NCBI RefSeq assembly: GCF_963675065.1
Contig: NZ_OY775906.1
Location: forward strand, 1,528,001 to 1,592,000
Length of the DNA stretch: 64,000 bases
Reading direction: 5' to 3'
From: an uncultured Draconibacterium sp.
GTDB lineage: Bacteria > Bacteroidota > Bacteroidia > Bacteroidales > Prolixibacteraceae
Part shown: in pieces, positions 33,657-43,101 of the stretch
Numbering within the stretch: the stretch's first letter is position 1
Layout of the letters: every line of letters begins with the position of its first letter
Notes under the pieces: model-generated
Told to the model about the DNA's origin: nothing
Database searches by the model: none
Seen by the model: only the letters and a program-made list of their open reading frames with translations
Translations under genes and position numbers: made by a program

Positions 33657-34882
33657 CTAATCGTATAAAATACCTTTACGGGAAGAATTATAAAACATTG
33701 CTATATGTATGTATAGCCTTGTTATTTCTGGATGTAATTATTGATCCCAGCAATAAGATATTTCACAGTAAATATGTTTTATTCCTGGGAGTTTTTGTGC
33801 TTTGGTTTCCGCTGCACTATAAAAAAACAATATACCTTTCGAAACAAATTCTTTTTGCTGTGGCCTTTATTGGCTTCTTTATGCCATTTTATGCCTTATC
33901 CGTTGGACTTATAAAAAACTTTGCCAATAACAGCACAATGGCAGAGCTGGTTTACCTTAACTCTTTTTTCTTCTTTTTCCTGCTGGTGGTTATCATAACC
34001 GAAAACATTCAGCTTCGCCCTGTTTTGAATGTATCGGCCATACTACTTATCGCTATGACCGCATTTTCCTATTTTCTTCCCTTAATCAATCCCGGCCTTT
34101 TTGCTAAGCTTTATGCATTTTTTGTGATGGAAAAGGAAGTCGCCGTTTATGCGCTGAGGAATTACGGTGGTTTTACCCTGTTAATGGTGTTCTACAAAAC
34201 ATCGCCAATACTTGTATTTCCACTGGCTTATTACCTGCATCGGCTACTCATTTTAAAAATTAAAAAAAACAGGGGCGCTCAAATTTTATTTATTTTGGCG
34301 CTATGTACCACATTGTTTCTTTCCGGTACACGGGCAAATATTTTGGCCATGGGATTTATGCTGCTTTTTTACCTCCTTTTTTATAACTATAAAAATTCAA
34401 AACCACTTGCTTTACTTACAGTTTTTATTTATTTGGCGGCTCTTTTCTATGGGGCAAATATACTGGCTGAAGTTTTTTTAAACCGTTCCGAACTTTCCAA
34501 CCAGGTAAAGCTCGGCCACTTACTTTCTTATATCGAACATTTTTCAAACCATACTGGGATTTTACTCTTTGGCCAGGGAATTGGAAGTACGATGTACACT
34601 TCGGGAATTAATAGTGTTGTAAGCGTTACTGAATTAACCTATTTTGAATTGATAAGAGTTTGGGGATTACCCGTTTCAATAATCTTTGGCTTCATTCTAC
34701 TTATTCCAATCTATTATGAAATAAAAAGCGGCTCTATAAGTCACCTGTTTATTGCCTACCTCGCTTATCTCTTTATTGCAGGTACCAACCCTCTCCTATT
34801 AAGTTCCACAGGAATGTTAGTACTGGTTTATGTTTTTTCGCAAACTTTTTCTGTGGGTCCCCAAAACGATGAACGATCATGA
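33653..34882 (+). CDS. O-antigen polymerase/ligase-like membrane protein
   Basis: 409 residues with about ten to twelve predicted membrane segments and a larger loop with LLFGQGIGSTMY near residue 305, the position of the periplasmic loop in Wzy and WaaL-type proteins. Short motifs such as LFLSGTRANILAMGFMLLF fit the O-antigen ligase/polymerase superfamily. The start is a TTG at 33653 overlapping the previous stop (TTGA). It lies between GT2 genes in one operon, as a dedicated polymerase would. Wzy and WaaL cannot be told apart by sequence reading alone. Confidence 0.7.
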   Translation: MTNRIKYLYGKNYKTLLYVCIALLFLDVIIDPSNKIFHSKYVLFLGVFVLWFPLHYKKTIYLSKQILFAVAFIGFFMPFYALSVGLIKNFANNSTMAELVYLNSFFFFFLLVVIITENIQLRPVLNVSAILLIAMTAFSYFLPLINPGLFAKLYAFFVMEKEVAVYALRNYGGFTLLMVFYKTSPILVFPLAYYLHRLLILKIKKNRGAQILFILALCTTLFLSGTRANILAMGFMLLFYLLFYNYKNSKPLALLTVFIYLAALFYGANILAEVFLNRSELSNQVKLGHLLSYIEHFSNHTGILLFGQGIGSTMYTSGINSVVSVTELTYFELIRVWGLPVSIIFGFILLIPIYYEIKSGSISHLFIAYLAYLFIAGTNPLLLSSTGMLVLVYVFSQTFSVGPQNDERS

Positions 34883-35706
34883 AGATAGAGATTTTACTGG
34901 CAACATATAATAGCGCAAATTACCTCAGGGATCTTCTCGATTCGCTTGTTGCACAATCGTATACCAACTGGGACATATTGGTACACGATGATGGTTCGGA
35001 CGACCAAACCATGGCTATTTTTAAAGAGTTTGAAAAGCAACAAGGCCGTGAGATTAAAATATTGAGCAGTGATAAAAATCTGGGGCCAATGCGAAGTTTC
35101 GAAAAACTGTTGGAATACAGTTCTGCTGAATACATCATGTTTTGCGATCAGGATGATGTTTGGCTACCTCATAAAATTGAAGAATCATTAGCTTGTATTC
35201 AGCAACTGGAGCAGAATAACCCCGATAAAGCGGCATTGGTTTTTAGCGATCTGGAAGTCGTGGATGAGCAATTAAATACCATAAATCCATCATTCTGGAA
35301 CTACTCGAAAGTTAATCCCGAGAATGTTTATAATGCCTACAAACTCTTAATTAATAATCCGGCTCCGGGTTGTACTTTTATCATGAACAAGAAGGTAAAA
35401 CCACTGGTTCTGCCATTTCCGGAGCAAGCCAGGATGCACGACTGGTGGGTTATTTTAAAAGTTGCAGAATCAGGGGTAATTGACTACATAAAAAAGCCGG
35501 GCTTACTATACCGGCAACACAAAAAAAATAAAGTTGGTGCAGAGCCCATTAAAAACACCTACCTGTTATCGCGAATGGCCAATTTATCGCTCACCGTAAA
35601 AAGAAATAAGGAAAGCTACCAAATGATGAAATGTTTATCAAATGATTATTCACTCCTTAAACTTTTCTGGTACAAACTACGCATATCGCTGACTAAACTC
35701 CTCTGA
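34879..35706 (+). CDS. GT2 family glycosyltransferase
   Basis: 275 residues. IEILLATYNSANYLRDLLDS, ILVHDDGSDDQTMAIF near residue 35, MFCDQDDVWLPHKIEESL near 90 and ARMHDWWVILKVAESG near 185 mark the rhamnosyltransferase-like GT2 group with the DQDDVW motif. The ATG overlaps the previous stop by 4 bp (ATGA). A basic, partly hydrophobic C-terminus (LLKLFWYKLRISLTKLL) may attach it to the membrane. It is homologous to the gene that follows. Confidence 0.9.
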   Translation: MKIEILLATYNSANYLRDLLDSLVAQSYTNWDILVHDDGSDDQTMAIFKEFEKQQGREIKILSSDKNLGPMRSFEKLLEYSSAEYIMFCDQDDVWLPHKIEESLACIQQLEQNNPDKAALVFSDLEVVDEQLNTINPSFWNYSKVNPENVYNAYKLLINNPAPGCTFIMNKKVKPLVLPFPEQARMHDWWVILKVAESGVIDYIKKPGLLYRQHKKNKVGAEPIKNTYLLSRMANLSLTVKRNKESYQMMKCLSNDYSLLKLFWYKLRISLTKLL

Positions 35707-35710
35707 AAAA

Positions 35711-36430
35711 ATGGTTATTTCGGTTTGTATACCTACTTATAATGGCGAGCTCTACATAAAGGAACAGCTCGATTCGATTCTGAACCAGACCCGGGCTGTA
35801 GATGAAATTATTATTTCGGATGATTCGTCGACCGACAAAACGGTTGAAATTATCCGGTCGTATAACCATCCAAAAATAAAGTTATTCGAAAAGCAACGCT
35901 TTTCAAATCCAATTTTCAACCTCGAATTTGCTTTAAAACAGGCCAAAGGCGACTACATATTTTTAGCCGATCAGGACGATGTATGGATGCCCGACAAAGT
36001 TGAGGTTCTGGTCAATGAATTGGCTATAAGTAAACTGGTAATTTCGGACGGAGTGGTAATAAACCAGGAGGGTAAAGAAATTGCTTCATCAATATTTGAC
36101 ATCTATAACTCACGAAAGGGCTTTTGTAAGAACCTCGTAAAAAACTCTTACATGGGTTGTTGTATCGCTTTTCATAAAGACTTATTACCGATTGTAATCC
36201 CCTTCCCGAAAAAAATTGCCATGCACGATTTATGGATCGGGCTGAATGCAGAATTGTATACAAAACCGGTATTCTGCCCCGCCAAACTTATAAAATACAG
36301 AAGGCATGATTTTAACAAAACACCGTTGGATTCAAAGACCAATTCCAATTCACTGTTTTATAAAATTTCTTTTCGGATTACCATGTTTATACTTTTAATG
36401 GTTCGCTTTTTTTATAAAAAACGAAACTGA
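35711..36430 (+). CDS. GT2 family glycosyltransferase
   Basis: 239 residues. ISVCIPTYNGELYIKEQLDS, IISDDSSTDKTVEII near residue 34, FLADQDDVWMPDKVEVL near 86 and KIAMHDLWIGLNAEL near 165 closely parallel the preceding protein, so the two are likely tandem paralogues adding different sugars. It begins 5 bp after the previous stop. A C-terminal hydrophobic stretch (ITMFILLMVRFFY) suggests membrane association. Confidence 0.9.
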   Translation: MVISVCIPTYNGELYIKEQLDSILNQTRAVDEIIISDDSSTDKTVEIIRSYNHPKIKLFEKQRFSNPIFNLEFALKQAKGDYIFLADQDDVWMPDKVEVLVNELAISKLVISDGVVINQEGKEIASSIFDIYNSRKGFCKNLVKNSYMGCCIAFHKDLLPIVIPFPKKIAMHDLWIGLNAELYTKPVFCPAKLIKYRRHDFNKTPLDSKTNSNSLFYKISFRITMFILLMVRFFYKKRN

Positions 36431-36459
36431 TACCGGATACTCAATACTCATTACTCAAT

Positions 36460-37344
36460 ATGGAAACTCCTCGTATAGTTGTACTAATTCTGAATTATAA
36501 TTCGTGGGAAGCCACTGTTGCCTACATCCGGCAATTAAAGCTGCAGCAAGGTATAATGCTTTCCATATTAGTGGTCGACAACTGTTCAACGGATAATTCC
36601 TATACCGCTCTGGGTCAACATTTACAAGACGAAGAACACGTAGATATCATCCAATCAGAATACAATGGAGGCTATGCTTACGGAAATAATTTTGGTTTAA
36701 AATACCTTCAGCAAAAAATACCTGAAAACACCTTTGTTGTTGTAAGCAATAACGATATTTCGATTGATAATCCGAAGCTGTTAGAGCAACTGACGAACAG
36801 TTACCAACAATGTAACGATATTGCATTTATTTCGCCCCTCATGCACATGGATGGGCGACCCGCCCGTAACGCTGCCTGGAAAATTCCGGGTTTTTCTTAT
36901 GATATCCGCACGGTCGTCGGTTTTAACAGGGCAAAAGCCAACGAAGCTGTTTATTATGATTTGCCCACACAACAAAAACCAATGGCAGTGGATTGTCTTA
37001 CCGGCTCCTTTTTTATGGGAAAACTGGAAACATTTATACAATTAGACTTTTTCGACGATCGTACCTTTTTGTATGAAGAGGAGCGCATTCTGGGGCTAAA
37101 AGTAAAAAAAGCCGGGCTTAAGAATTACCTGGCCTTACAGCTTGGTTTCTTTCATGAGAACTCCACCATTATCAGCAAAGAAATGAATCATCTGGCACAA
37201 CTTCAGCATTTATTGAATAGCAGAATCGTTTTTCATAAATTTCATGCCGATACAAATATCTTTTTGCAAAACTTTTTAAAACTATTTTATGCGTTATTTC
37301 TTTTTGCCAAAAAGCTTCAGTTGAAATTCAGAAAAAGCAAATAA
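36460..37344 (+). CDS. GT2 family glycosyltransferase
   Basis: 294 residues. RIVVLILNYNSWEATVAYIR and ILVVDNCSTDNSY near residue 36 are the nucleotide-binding strands; YNGGYAYGNNFGL near 68 and VVVSNNDISID near 91 occupy the DxD region (NND instead of NPD/DSD); DCLTGSFFMGKL and FLYEEERILGLKVKK supply the ED-type acceptor motif. It ends the operon that begins at 32841. An ~317-bp spacer with a hairpin follows before the export genes. Confidence 0.88.
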   Translation: METPRIVVLILNYNSWEATVAYIRQLKLQQGIMLSILVVDNCSTDNSYTALGQHLQDEEHVDIIQSEYNGGYAYGNNFGLKYLQQKIPENTFVVVSNNDISIDNPKLLEQLTNSYQQCNDIAFISPLMHMDGRPARNAAWKIPGFSYDIRTVVGFNRAKANEAVYYDLPTQQKPMAVDCLTGSFFMGKLETFIQLDFFDDRTFLYEEERILGLKVKKAGLKNYLALQLGFFHENSTIISKEMNHLAQLQHLLNSRIVFHKFHADTNIFLQNFLKLFYALFLFAKKLQLKFRKSK

Positions 37345-37449
37345 ATAAAATTCTTGAAGTTGATTATCCCATGTCAGCACCAAGTAGTATTATGCCAACT
37401 TCATTTCAGCTAACTCGCTAAAACCGAATTTTCTTTATTTCACCCCACT

Positions 37450-37473
37450 GTCATCCGTCAGTTGACGGATGAC
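37450..37473 (+). repeat. Perfect 11-bp inverted repeat gtcatccgtca/tgacggatgac
   Basis: Two-base loop, no T-tract, within ggggag-type flanks (tcccatcaacaggggaga) in the 317-bp spacer 37345-37661. It looks like a dispersed intergenic palindrome rather than a terminator. The rest of the spacer is A/T-rich and probably holds the promoter of the export gene, but no clear TAnnTTTG element was found. Confidence 0.6.
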
Positions 37474-37661
37474 GTCTCCCATCAACAGGGGAGAAAAAGC
37501 GGAACCCCATGGCTTAGCCAGAGAAAATTATTAAATTAAAATTCCAATTCTGACGAAGAACAGCAACGGATGAGTTTATTGAAATGAGATTTTATTACTT
37601 TTATTGCTTAAAATTTAATCATACTGTATATTATTTAATACCTAAAACATAAGCTATTTAT

Positions 37662-40094
37662 ATGAGATTTAATATCCTTAAATATTCCTTTTTCATTCTA
37701 CTATTCCTGTTTCTGATCCAGGGGAAACTGATGGCCCAGATCGTAAATCCGATGGAACAAAATGTTTCTGAAATAAAATCAAGCCAGATCTCGGATGCCC
37801 AAATGCGAGTCATCATGCAACGTGCTATTGAGTCGGGTATGACACCTGACCAGATCGAATCTTTAGCCCGGTCGCGGGGGATGAATGAAAGCGAAATAGA
37901 GAAATTTAAAGAACGAGCTGAACGTCTTTACGATAACAAAATAATGGAGGATGGCAGTAAGGGGGTAAAAATAAACACACGCCCAACGGTAGAGTATCCT
38001 GAAGGTCTGGAAGAACGACTTCCCTACACTGCAAAAACACAGACAAACGATAATTTTGGTTTTTCGCTGTTTAAAAATACCGACCTCACCTTCGAACCCA
38101 GCTTTAATGTTTTAACGCCGCGCGATTATTTAATTGGTCCGGGTGACTTGGTAAACATAGATGTTTGGGGGGCCTCGCAACACAGTTACCAGGAAGTGGT
38201 TTCAAATGATGGAAGTATAATAATTTCAAATATTGGTCCCGTATTCTTAAGCGGAATGACGACAGAAGATGCCGGGAATAAACTGGAAACAATCTTAGGC
38301 CGGATTTACTCAGGACTTAAAGATGGAAAAACCTCAATGAAAGTTACATTGGGTGCAGTACGGAGTATTCAGATAAATATTGTGGGAGAAGTGGTTTTAC
38401 CCGGAACTTACAATATTTCGGCAATGGCTACGGCATTTAACGCCATGTACATAGCCGGAGGTCCTGCGGAAAATGGTTCACTAAGGGATGTACAGATAAT
38501 ACGTGACAATAAAATTGTTGCAACCATCGACTTTTATGAATACTTAATAGATGCCAAGCAATCCAATAACATCCGCTTACAAGATCAGGACATCATTTTC
38601 ATCCCTCCTTATAAAAATCGTGTAAGGATAAACGGAGAGGTAAAACGCCACATGGCCTTCGATATCAAACCTGACGAATCGTTGGAAGATTTAATTGGTT
38701 TTGCAGGAGGATTTACTGGAAATGCTTATACCGAACGTGTTAAAATCCTTCGGAAAACCGGCAAAGAAAAACGCATATTAGACATTGCTACGGACTATTT
38801 AGATGCCGTTCGACTGGAAAATGGCGACGAAGTTCAAATAGATGCGGTTTTAAACCGTTTTGAAAACCGGGTATTTATTTCGGGAGCGATATTTCGCCCG
38901 GGTTCATATGCCATCAACGAAGGAACCACTTTAAAAGAACTAATAAACAAAGCCGATGGTTTACGCGAAGATGTATTTAAAGACCGCATCTCAGTTTTTC
39001 GCTTACAAGACGATTTGACAAGGGAGCATATTGCTGTTGATTTGAATAATTTATTAGCTTCCAATCTCGATTTTACCTTGCAACGTGAAGACTCCATTCA
39101 TATTCCTTCGATCCACGATTTGCGCGAAACACGCACTATACAAATTGAAGGCGAAGTGAAACTGCCGGGAATTTATCCCTATTCCGAAAATACGACAGTT
39201 GAAGACTTTATTATTCAGGCCGGAGGATTATTGGAAACGGCATCTACCGCAAATATTGAAATTGCCAGACGCGTGTCAAACGACACTTCAACAGTTACAA
39301 CAGTAAAACTTGCTGATGTGATTAAATTCCCAATCGATAAATCATTAGCGCTAAGCGACGAAGCATCCAATTTTGTATTAAAACCTTTCGATCAGGTATT
39401 TATTCGCAAATCTCCTGCTTACATTCCGCAAATGCTGGTAAGCATTAACGGCGAAGTTAACTTCCCAGGGAAATACTCGATAACTTCCCGTACGGAACGA
39501 ATCTCCGATTTAATAAAAAGGTCGGGTGGTATTACAACAGAAGCCTACATTAACGGTGCCAGCTTAATTCGGAAAAGAACCCCAAACAAAACACTGACGG
39601 ACAAAGCCATTGACAACATTACAATGGAAAAAGAATCATCTAACAATATAAATATCATCAGAAACGAGTTTGATATAATTGCTGTTAACCTGGCGAGTAT
39701 TCTTTCCAACCCGGGAGGCAATAGCGATTTGGTTCTGCAGGAAGGCGATTCAATACGCATATTAAAATCGGTACAAACCATAAAGGTCAGTGGCTCGGTA
39801 TACAATCCAAATGTAGTTCCTTTCGACGAATCGCTTAGTGTGAAGCATTACCTTGCAAATGCAGGAGGTTTAACAAAAAGATCAAAGCCCGGTCATATTT
39901 ATGTGGTTTACGCCAATGGCTCAGTAAGAAAGACTGACAAAACGTTATTTGGTCGTAAATACCCTGAATTACAGGCAGGGGCCGAAATAATTGTTCCAAG
40001 TAAAGGCGAACGAAGAAAACTTTCCCAAACAGGTGCCATTTCGTTAGCCGCCTCTCTCTCTCTGATTCTTGTCTCTCTAATCAATACCATGTGA
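37662..40094 (+). CDS. Wza-like polysaccharide export protein with six SLBB repeats
   Basis: 810 residues. A signal peptide (YSFFILLFLFLIQGKLMAQ) leads into a helical acidic region, then the Poly_export domain (TPRDYLIGPGDLVNIDVWGA near residue 152). Six SLBB-type repeats follow, recognisable by INIVGEVVLPGTY, VRINGEVKRHMAF, VFISGAIFRPGSY, IQIEGEVKLPGIY, VSINGEVNFPGKY and IKVSGSVYNPNVV, each followed by a ...AGG(L/F)-type end. A C-terminal hydrophobic segment (ISLAASLSLILVSLI) may be the outer-membrane helix of Wza. It would form the periplasm-spanning outer-membrane export channel. Long, multi-SLBB versions are usual in Bacteroidota. The next gene encodes its inner-membrane partner. Confidence 0.92.
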   Translation: MRFNILKYSFFILLFLFLIQGKLMAQIVNPMEQNVSEIKSSQISDAQMRVIMQRAIESGMTPDQIESLARSRGMNESEIEKFKERAERLYDNKIMEDGSKGVKINTRPTVEYPEGLEERLPYTAKTQTNDNFGFSLFKNTDLTFEPSFNVLTPRDYLIGPGDLVNIDVWGASQHSYQEVVSNDGSIIISNIGPVFLSGMTTEDAGNKLETILGRIYSGLKDGKTSMKVTLGAVRSIQINIVGEVVLPGTYNISAMATAFNAMYIAGGPAENGSLRDVQIIRDNKIVATIDFYEYLIDAKQSNNIRLQDQDIIFIPPYKNRVRINGEVKRHMAFDIKPDESLEDLIGFAGGFTGNAYTERVKILRKTGKEKRILDIATDYLDAVRLENGDEVQIDAVLNRFENRVFISGAIFRPGSYAINEGTTLKELINKADGLREDVFKDRISVFRLQDDLTREHIAVDLNNLLASNLDFTLQREDSIHIPSIHDLRETRTIQIEGEVKLPGIYPYSENTTVEDFIIQAGGLLETASTANIEIARRVSNDTSTVTTVKLADVIKFPIDKSLALSDEASNFVLKPFDQVFIRKSPAYIPQMLVSINGEVNFPGKYSITSRTERISDLIKRSGGITTEAYINGASLIRKRTPNKTLTDKAIDNITMEKESSNNINIIRNEFDIIAVNLASILSNPGGNSDLVLQEGDSIRILKSVQTIKVSGSVYNPNVVPFDESLSVKHYLANAGGLTKRSKPGHIYVVYANGSVRKTDKTLFGRKYPELQAGAEIIVPSKGERRKLSQTGAISLAASLSLILVSLINTM

Positions 40095-40170
40095 TAACGG
40101 TAAGCACCCGTACTAATTAATAGAAATTATTGCTGTAACAAATTCACTGTAAATTTTCATCTAATCATAA

Positions 40171-41298
40171 ATGAGTAAGAATACCGCTATCATAAATAAA
40201 AAAGATTACCTCGAAATAAGAGATCTGCTTATCAAGCTAAAACAAAATCGCGGAATACTTATTAAATCAGCTGTCATTGCTTTTTTGGCAGGAGTATTTA
40301 TTGTTGTTTTCACTCCGAAGGTATATAAAACAGAAGTTAGTTTATTAGCCGAATCCAACTCGGGCAGCCCGGCAAATGGTTTAATGGGACAACTGGGAAA
40401 CCTTGCTGGATTTGACGTAGGAGGGTTAATGGGCATGGATATGAGTGGAAGTAATAACAGTGCCTTAACGCCCGACTTGTATCCGGAAGTGGTAAAGAGT
40501 ACAACTTTCCTTATCGATATTTTGCAGGAAAATGTGTATTTACCCCAAAAAGAACTTACAATGTCGGTTGGCGAATACCTGCAGGAACAAACTAAACCAA
40601 CTATTTCGGGATGGCCGGGTTATGCCCTGAGCTTGCTAAAACCAAAGGGCGAGAAAAGACTGATCCCTCAAAAAAACGAAGGAGAACCTTTAAACCTTTC
40701 TCAGGCAGATCTGGATTTGATTAAGGGACTGGCTAACACCATCGAGGTAAACATTATTAAATCGGAAGGTGGAATTACCGGTGGCGACAGTAAAATTATT
40801 AAAGTAAGTGTGGAACAACAAGATCCTTATGTTTCAGCACTATTAACCGAAAAAGTGATTGCCAGTTTAAAACAATACATTATTGATTATCATACCAGTA
40901 AAGAGAAAAAAGACCTTGCTTTTATCGAGGCCCGATACCAGGAAGCCAAAGCCCGGTATTTTGAAAAACAGGAAGCTTTAGCCGATTACGACGACAGTAA
41001 TGTAAATGTAATTCTGGCATCAGCAAAATCGCGCCGCGACAGGTTAGTTACTGAAAGCACCTTAGCCTCAAACCTCTATAAAAGTTTAGCGCAAAAACGT
41101 GAACAGGCACAAATACTCGTTCAGGATAAAACACCCGTATTTACCGTAATTGAACCGGCAAAAGTACCCCAGCAGAAAAGTAAGCCCAAAACAATTTTCA
41201 CTATTATCAGCCTTACACTAATAGGTTTGTTCGCAGGCACTTGTATTGTTCTCTGGAAGGAATTTATAGTTTCAAACGGTACAAATAACATTGATTAA
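40171..41298 (+). CDS. Wzz/GumC-like chain-length co-polymerase, no kinase domain
   Basis: 375 residues. Membrane segment 1 (IKSAVIAFLAGVFIVVFTP) near residue 30 is followed by YKTEVSLLAES, typical of the Wzz domain; a long periplasmic part with helical/coiled-coil regions follows. EPAKVPQQKSKPKT precedes membrane segment 2 (IFTIISLTLIGLFAGTCIVL) near 340, the proline-rich arrangement of polysaccharide co-polymerases. No Walker A or tyrosine-rich tail is present, so this is not a BY-kinase (Wzc). It would set chain length and connect synthesis to the export channel encoded upstream, 76 bp away. Confidence 0.9.
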   Translation: MSKNTAIINKKDYLEIRDLLIKLKQNRGILIKSAVIAFLAGVFIVVFTPKVYKTEVSLLAESNSGSPANGLMGQLGNLAGFDVGGLMGMDMSGSNNSALTPDLYPEVVKSTTFLIDILQENVYLPQKELTMSVGEYLQEQTKPTISGWPGYALSLLKPKGEKRLIPQKNEGEPLNLSQADLDLIKGLANTIEVNIIKSEGGITGGDSKIIKVSVEQQDPYVSALLTEKVIASLKQYIIDYHTSKEKKDLAFIEARYQEAKARYFEKQEALADYDDSNVNVILASAKSRRDRLVTESTLASNLYKSLAQKREQAQILVQDKTPVFTVIEPAKVPQQKSKPKTIFTIISLTLIGLFAGTCIVLWKEFIVSNGTNNID

Positions 41299-41450
41299 TT
41301 TTCCAAAGACTATAAGTTCTACCTTAATTCCAACAACTTAGGCGAGAATAAAGAACGAAGAGGAAGAAGGATATGAAATAAATTAAGACCATTGACAGAA
41401 ATGTTGATTCCTGAATAAAATAAACCCACAATACAATCGTTTAAAATCTA

Positions 41451-42878
41451 ATGCAAAAACAAACCCAAAAAACAGTAGCTCTCCTACTACTCTTGTGCAT
41501 TGGCCCTCTAACCGGCTTATTTGCCCAATCAATTAGTCTGGAATCAAATACTTTGGCAGGCACAAAAGGCCAGTTGCCATTTTGGCTATGGGCCAACCGG
41601 CTAGGACAATTCGATAAAAACAGCAGTACAATTCAAAACTTCAGTTTAAATGCTTTTCATGCGCAACAAATTGGAGGTTCTGATTTTAGCTATCAGGTTG
41701 GACTTGATCTTGATCTGCTATTGGCCGACAAAAACGACATCCGTTTCACCCAGCTTTTTGGAAGCATGAGTTGGAAATTTCTTCAATTGCAAATTGGCGC
41801 TTTCCCAGAGGATGAAGTTTATGCCGGCCTATCAACCACCAACGGCAACCTGGCAGCTTCGCGTAACGCAAGGCCACATCCAAAAATCAGAGCAGGCTTT
41901 AACCGTTATGTTCCTGTTTTTACCGATTGGTTTTTTATCAATGGCTTTTATGAAGAGGGCTTACTCAACGACGACCGCTATGTAAAAGATATTCATTTAC
42001 ATCGGGGAGCTTTATACTTTCGCTTTGGCCAACCTAAAGCGATTCAGGTAACTGCTGGGATTGAACACTTTGTAATGTGGTGGGGCACACATCCTGTGTA
42101 CGGCGAATTTCCAGGCTGGGAAAACTACTTCAAATATTTAACAGCCAGTGCCGGTGGCAATAACGTTATAGAAGAAGAACGGCTAAATGCCATGGGCAAC
42201 AGCTATGGAGTCTATCAGCTAGAATTCAAGAAAACCTGGGATAAACTGAATGCAACATTATATGTCAGCCATCCTTATGAAGATCATTCCGGAATGGAAT
42301 TGGTTAACTATTCCGATAACCTGATTGGTGTTCACCTTGCTTTTAACAAAGAAAATGCACCTCTGCAAAATTTGGTGCTGGAATACTTTCATACCAAAAA
42401 CCAGAGTGGGGCGTATCTTATCGGTGAAGCTCCCGACGAAAACGGACGTGGTCGCGGAATTGATGATTATTTTAATCATGGGATTTACCTTTCAGGAGCA
42501 ACCTATAATAAAATGGCGATGGTAAGTCCACTATTTGGCCCGGTAGTTATAGCAGATGGTACAAGCAGAGGTTTTGAAAATACGCGTTTTGCTGGTCTCC
42601 ATTTGGGAGCTGATGGATTAATATCTGAGACCTTATTCTGGAAAGGACTGTTTACCTATTCCAATAATATTGGCCGCCACAATGGTCAGGGAGGCACAAC
42701 AATAGATCCCTCCCGAAATCAAGTTTCAGCTTTGGGACAGCTTTCCTGGCACCCAGAAACTAAAAAGTTTACCATTTCAACATCGGTCACAGCCGATCAT
42801 GGAAGTGTTTATGATAATGGAGAAAGCACCACTCGTCTGGGAGCAATGATTTCAGTCAACTATCACTTCTATGAATAA
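41451..42878 (+). CDS. Wzi-type capsule assembly outer-membrane protein (3 of 3)
   Basis: 475 residues. Signal peptide KTVALLLLLCIGPLTGLFAQ, then beta-strand-rich sequence starting SISLESNTLAGTKGQLPFWLW. FVMWWGTHPVYGEFPG near residue 205 corresponds to the Wzi WWG core, and the end (SVNYHFYE) is strand-like. It is shorter than, and only distantly similar to, the two paralogues at 28534 and 30899. Placement straight after the export and chain-length genes suggests that it is the Wzi of this export system. Confidence 0.82.
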   Translation: MQKQTQKTVALLLLLCIGPLTGLFAQSISLESNTLAGTKGQLPFWLWANRLGQFDKNSSTIQNFSLNAFHAQQIGGSDFSYQVGLDLDLLLADKNDIRFTQLFGSMSWKFLQLQIGAFPEDEVYAGLSTTNGNLAASRNARPHPKIRAGFNRYVPVFTDWFFINGFYEEGLLNDDRYVKDIHLHRGALYFRFGQPKAIQVTAGIEHFVMWWGTHPVYGEFPGWENYFKYLTASAGGNNVIEEERLNAMGNSYGVYQLEFKKTWDKLNATLYVSHPYEDHSGMELVNYSDNLIGVHLAFNKENAPLQNLVLEYFHTKNQSGAYLIGEAPDENGRGRGIDDYFNHGIYLSGATYNKMAMVSPLFGPVVIADGTSRGFENTRFAGLHLGADGLISETLFWKGLFTYSNNIGRHNGQGGTTIDPSRNQVSALGQLSWHPETKKFTISTSVTADHGSVYDNGESTTRLGAMISVNYHFYE

Positions 42879-42995
42879 AAATTCCAGCACCTCGTTTCTG
42901 ATAAAACTTTTTATACACTAAGTAATTAAACTTTATAAAGACCACATTTAGTAAAACAATTTGTTAAATATTTTAACTTTTTTGAGATATAATTC

Positions 42996-43023
42996 TTGTT
43001 TAAATTAATTTTAACTAATTTTG
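42996..43023 (+). promoter_or_regulatory. Probable Bacteroidota promoter of the WecA-like gene
   Basis: TTG (42996-42998), 17 bp, then TAATTTTG (43016-43023), fitting the TTG / TAnnTTTG consensus, about 75 bp before the start codon at 43102. Spacing is slightly short. Confidence 0.45.
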
Positions 43024-43101
43024 TCACTCAGCAACATGTATGGATTTACTGTTCATTAAAATACCTATATAAACACAACAACTCGATCATAACATTTTGA
43101 T

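Noticed and set aside
37450..37473. Terminator after the glycosyltransferase operon
   Set aside because: A perfect hairpin, but without a T-run and flanked by dispersed-repeat-like sequence.
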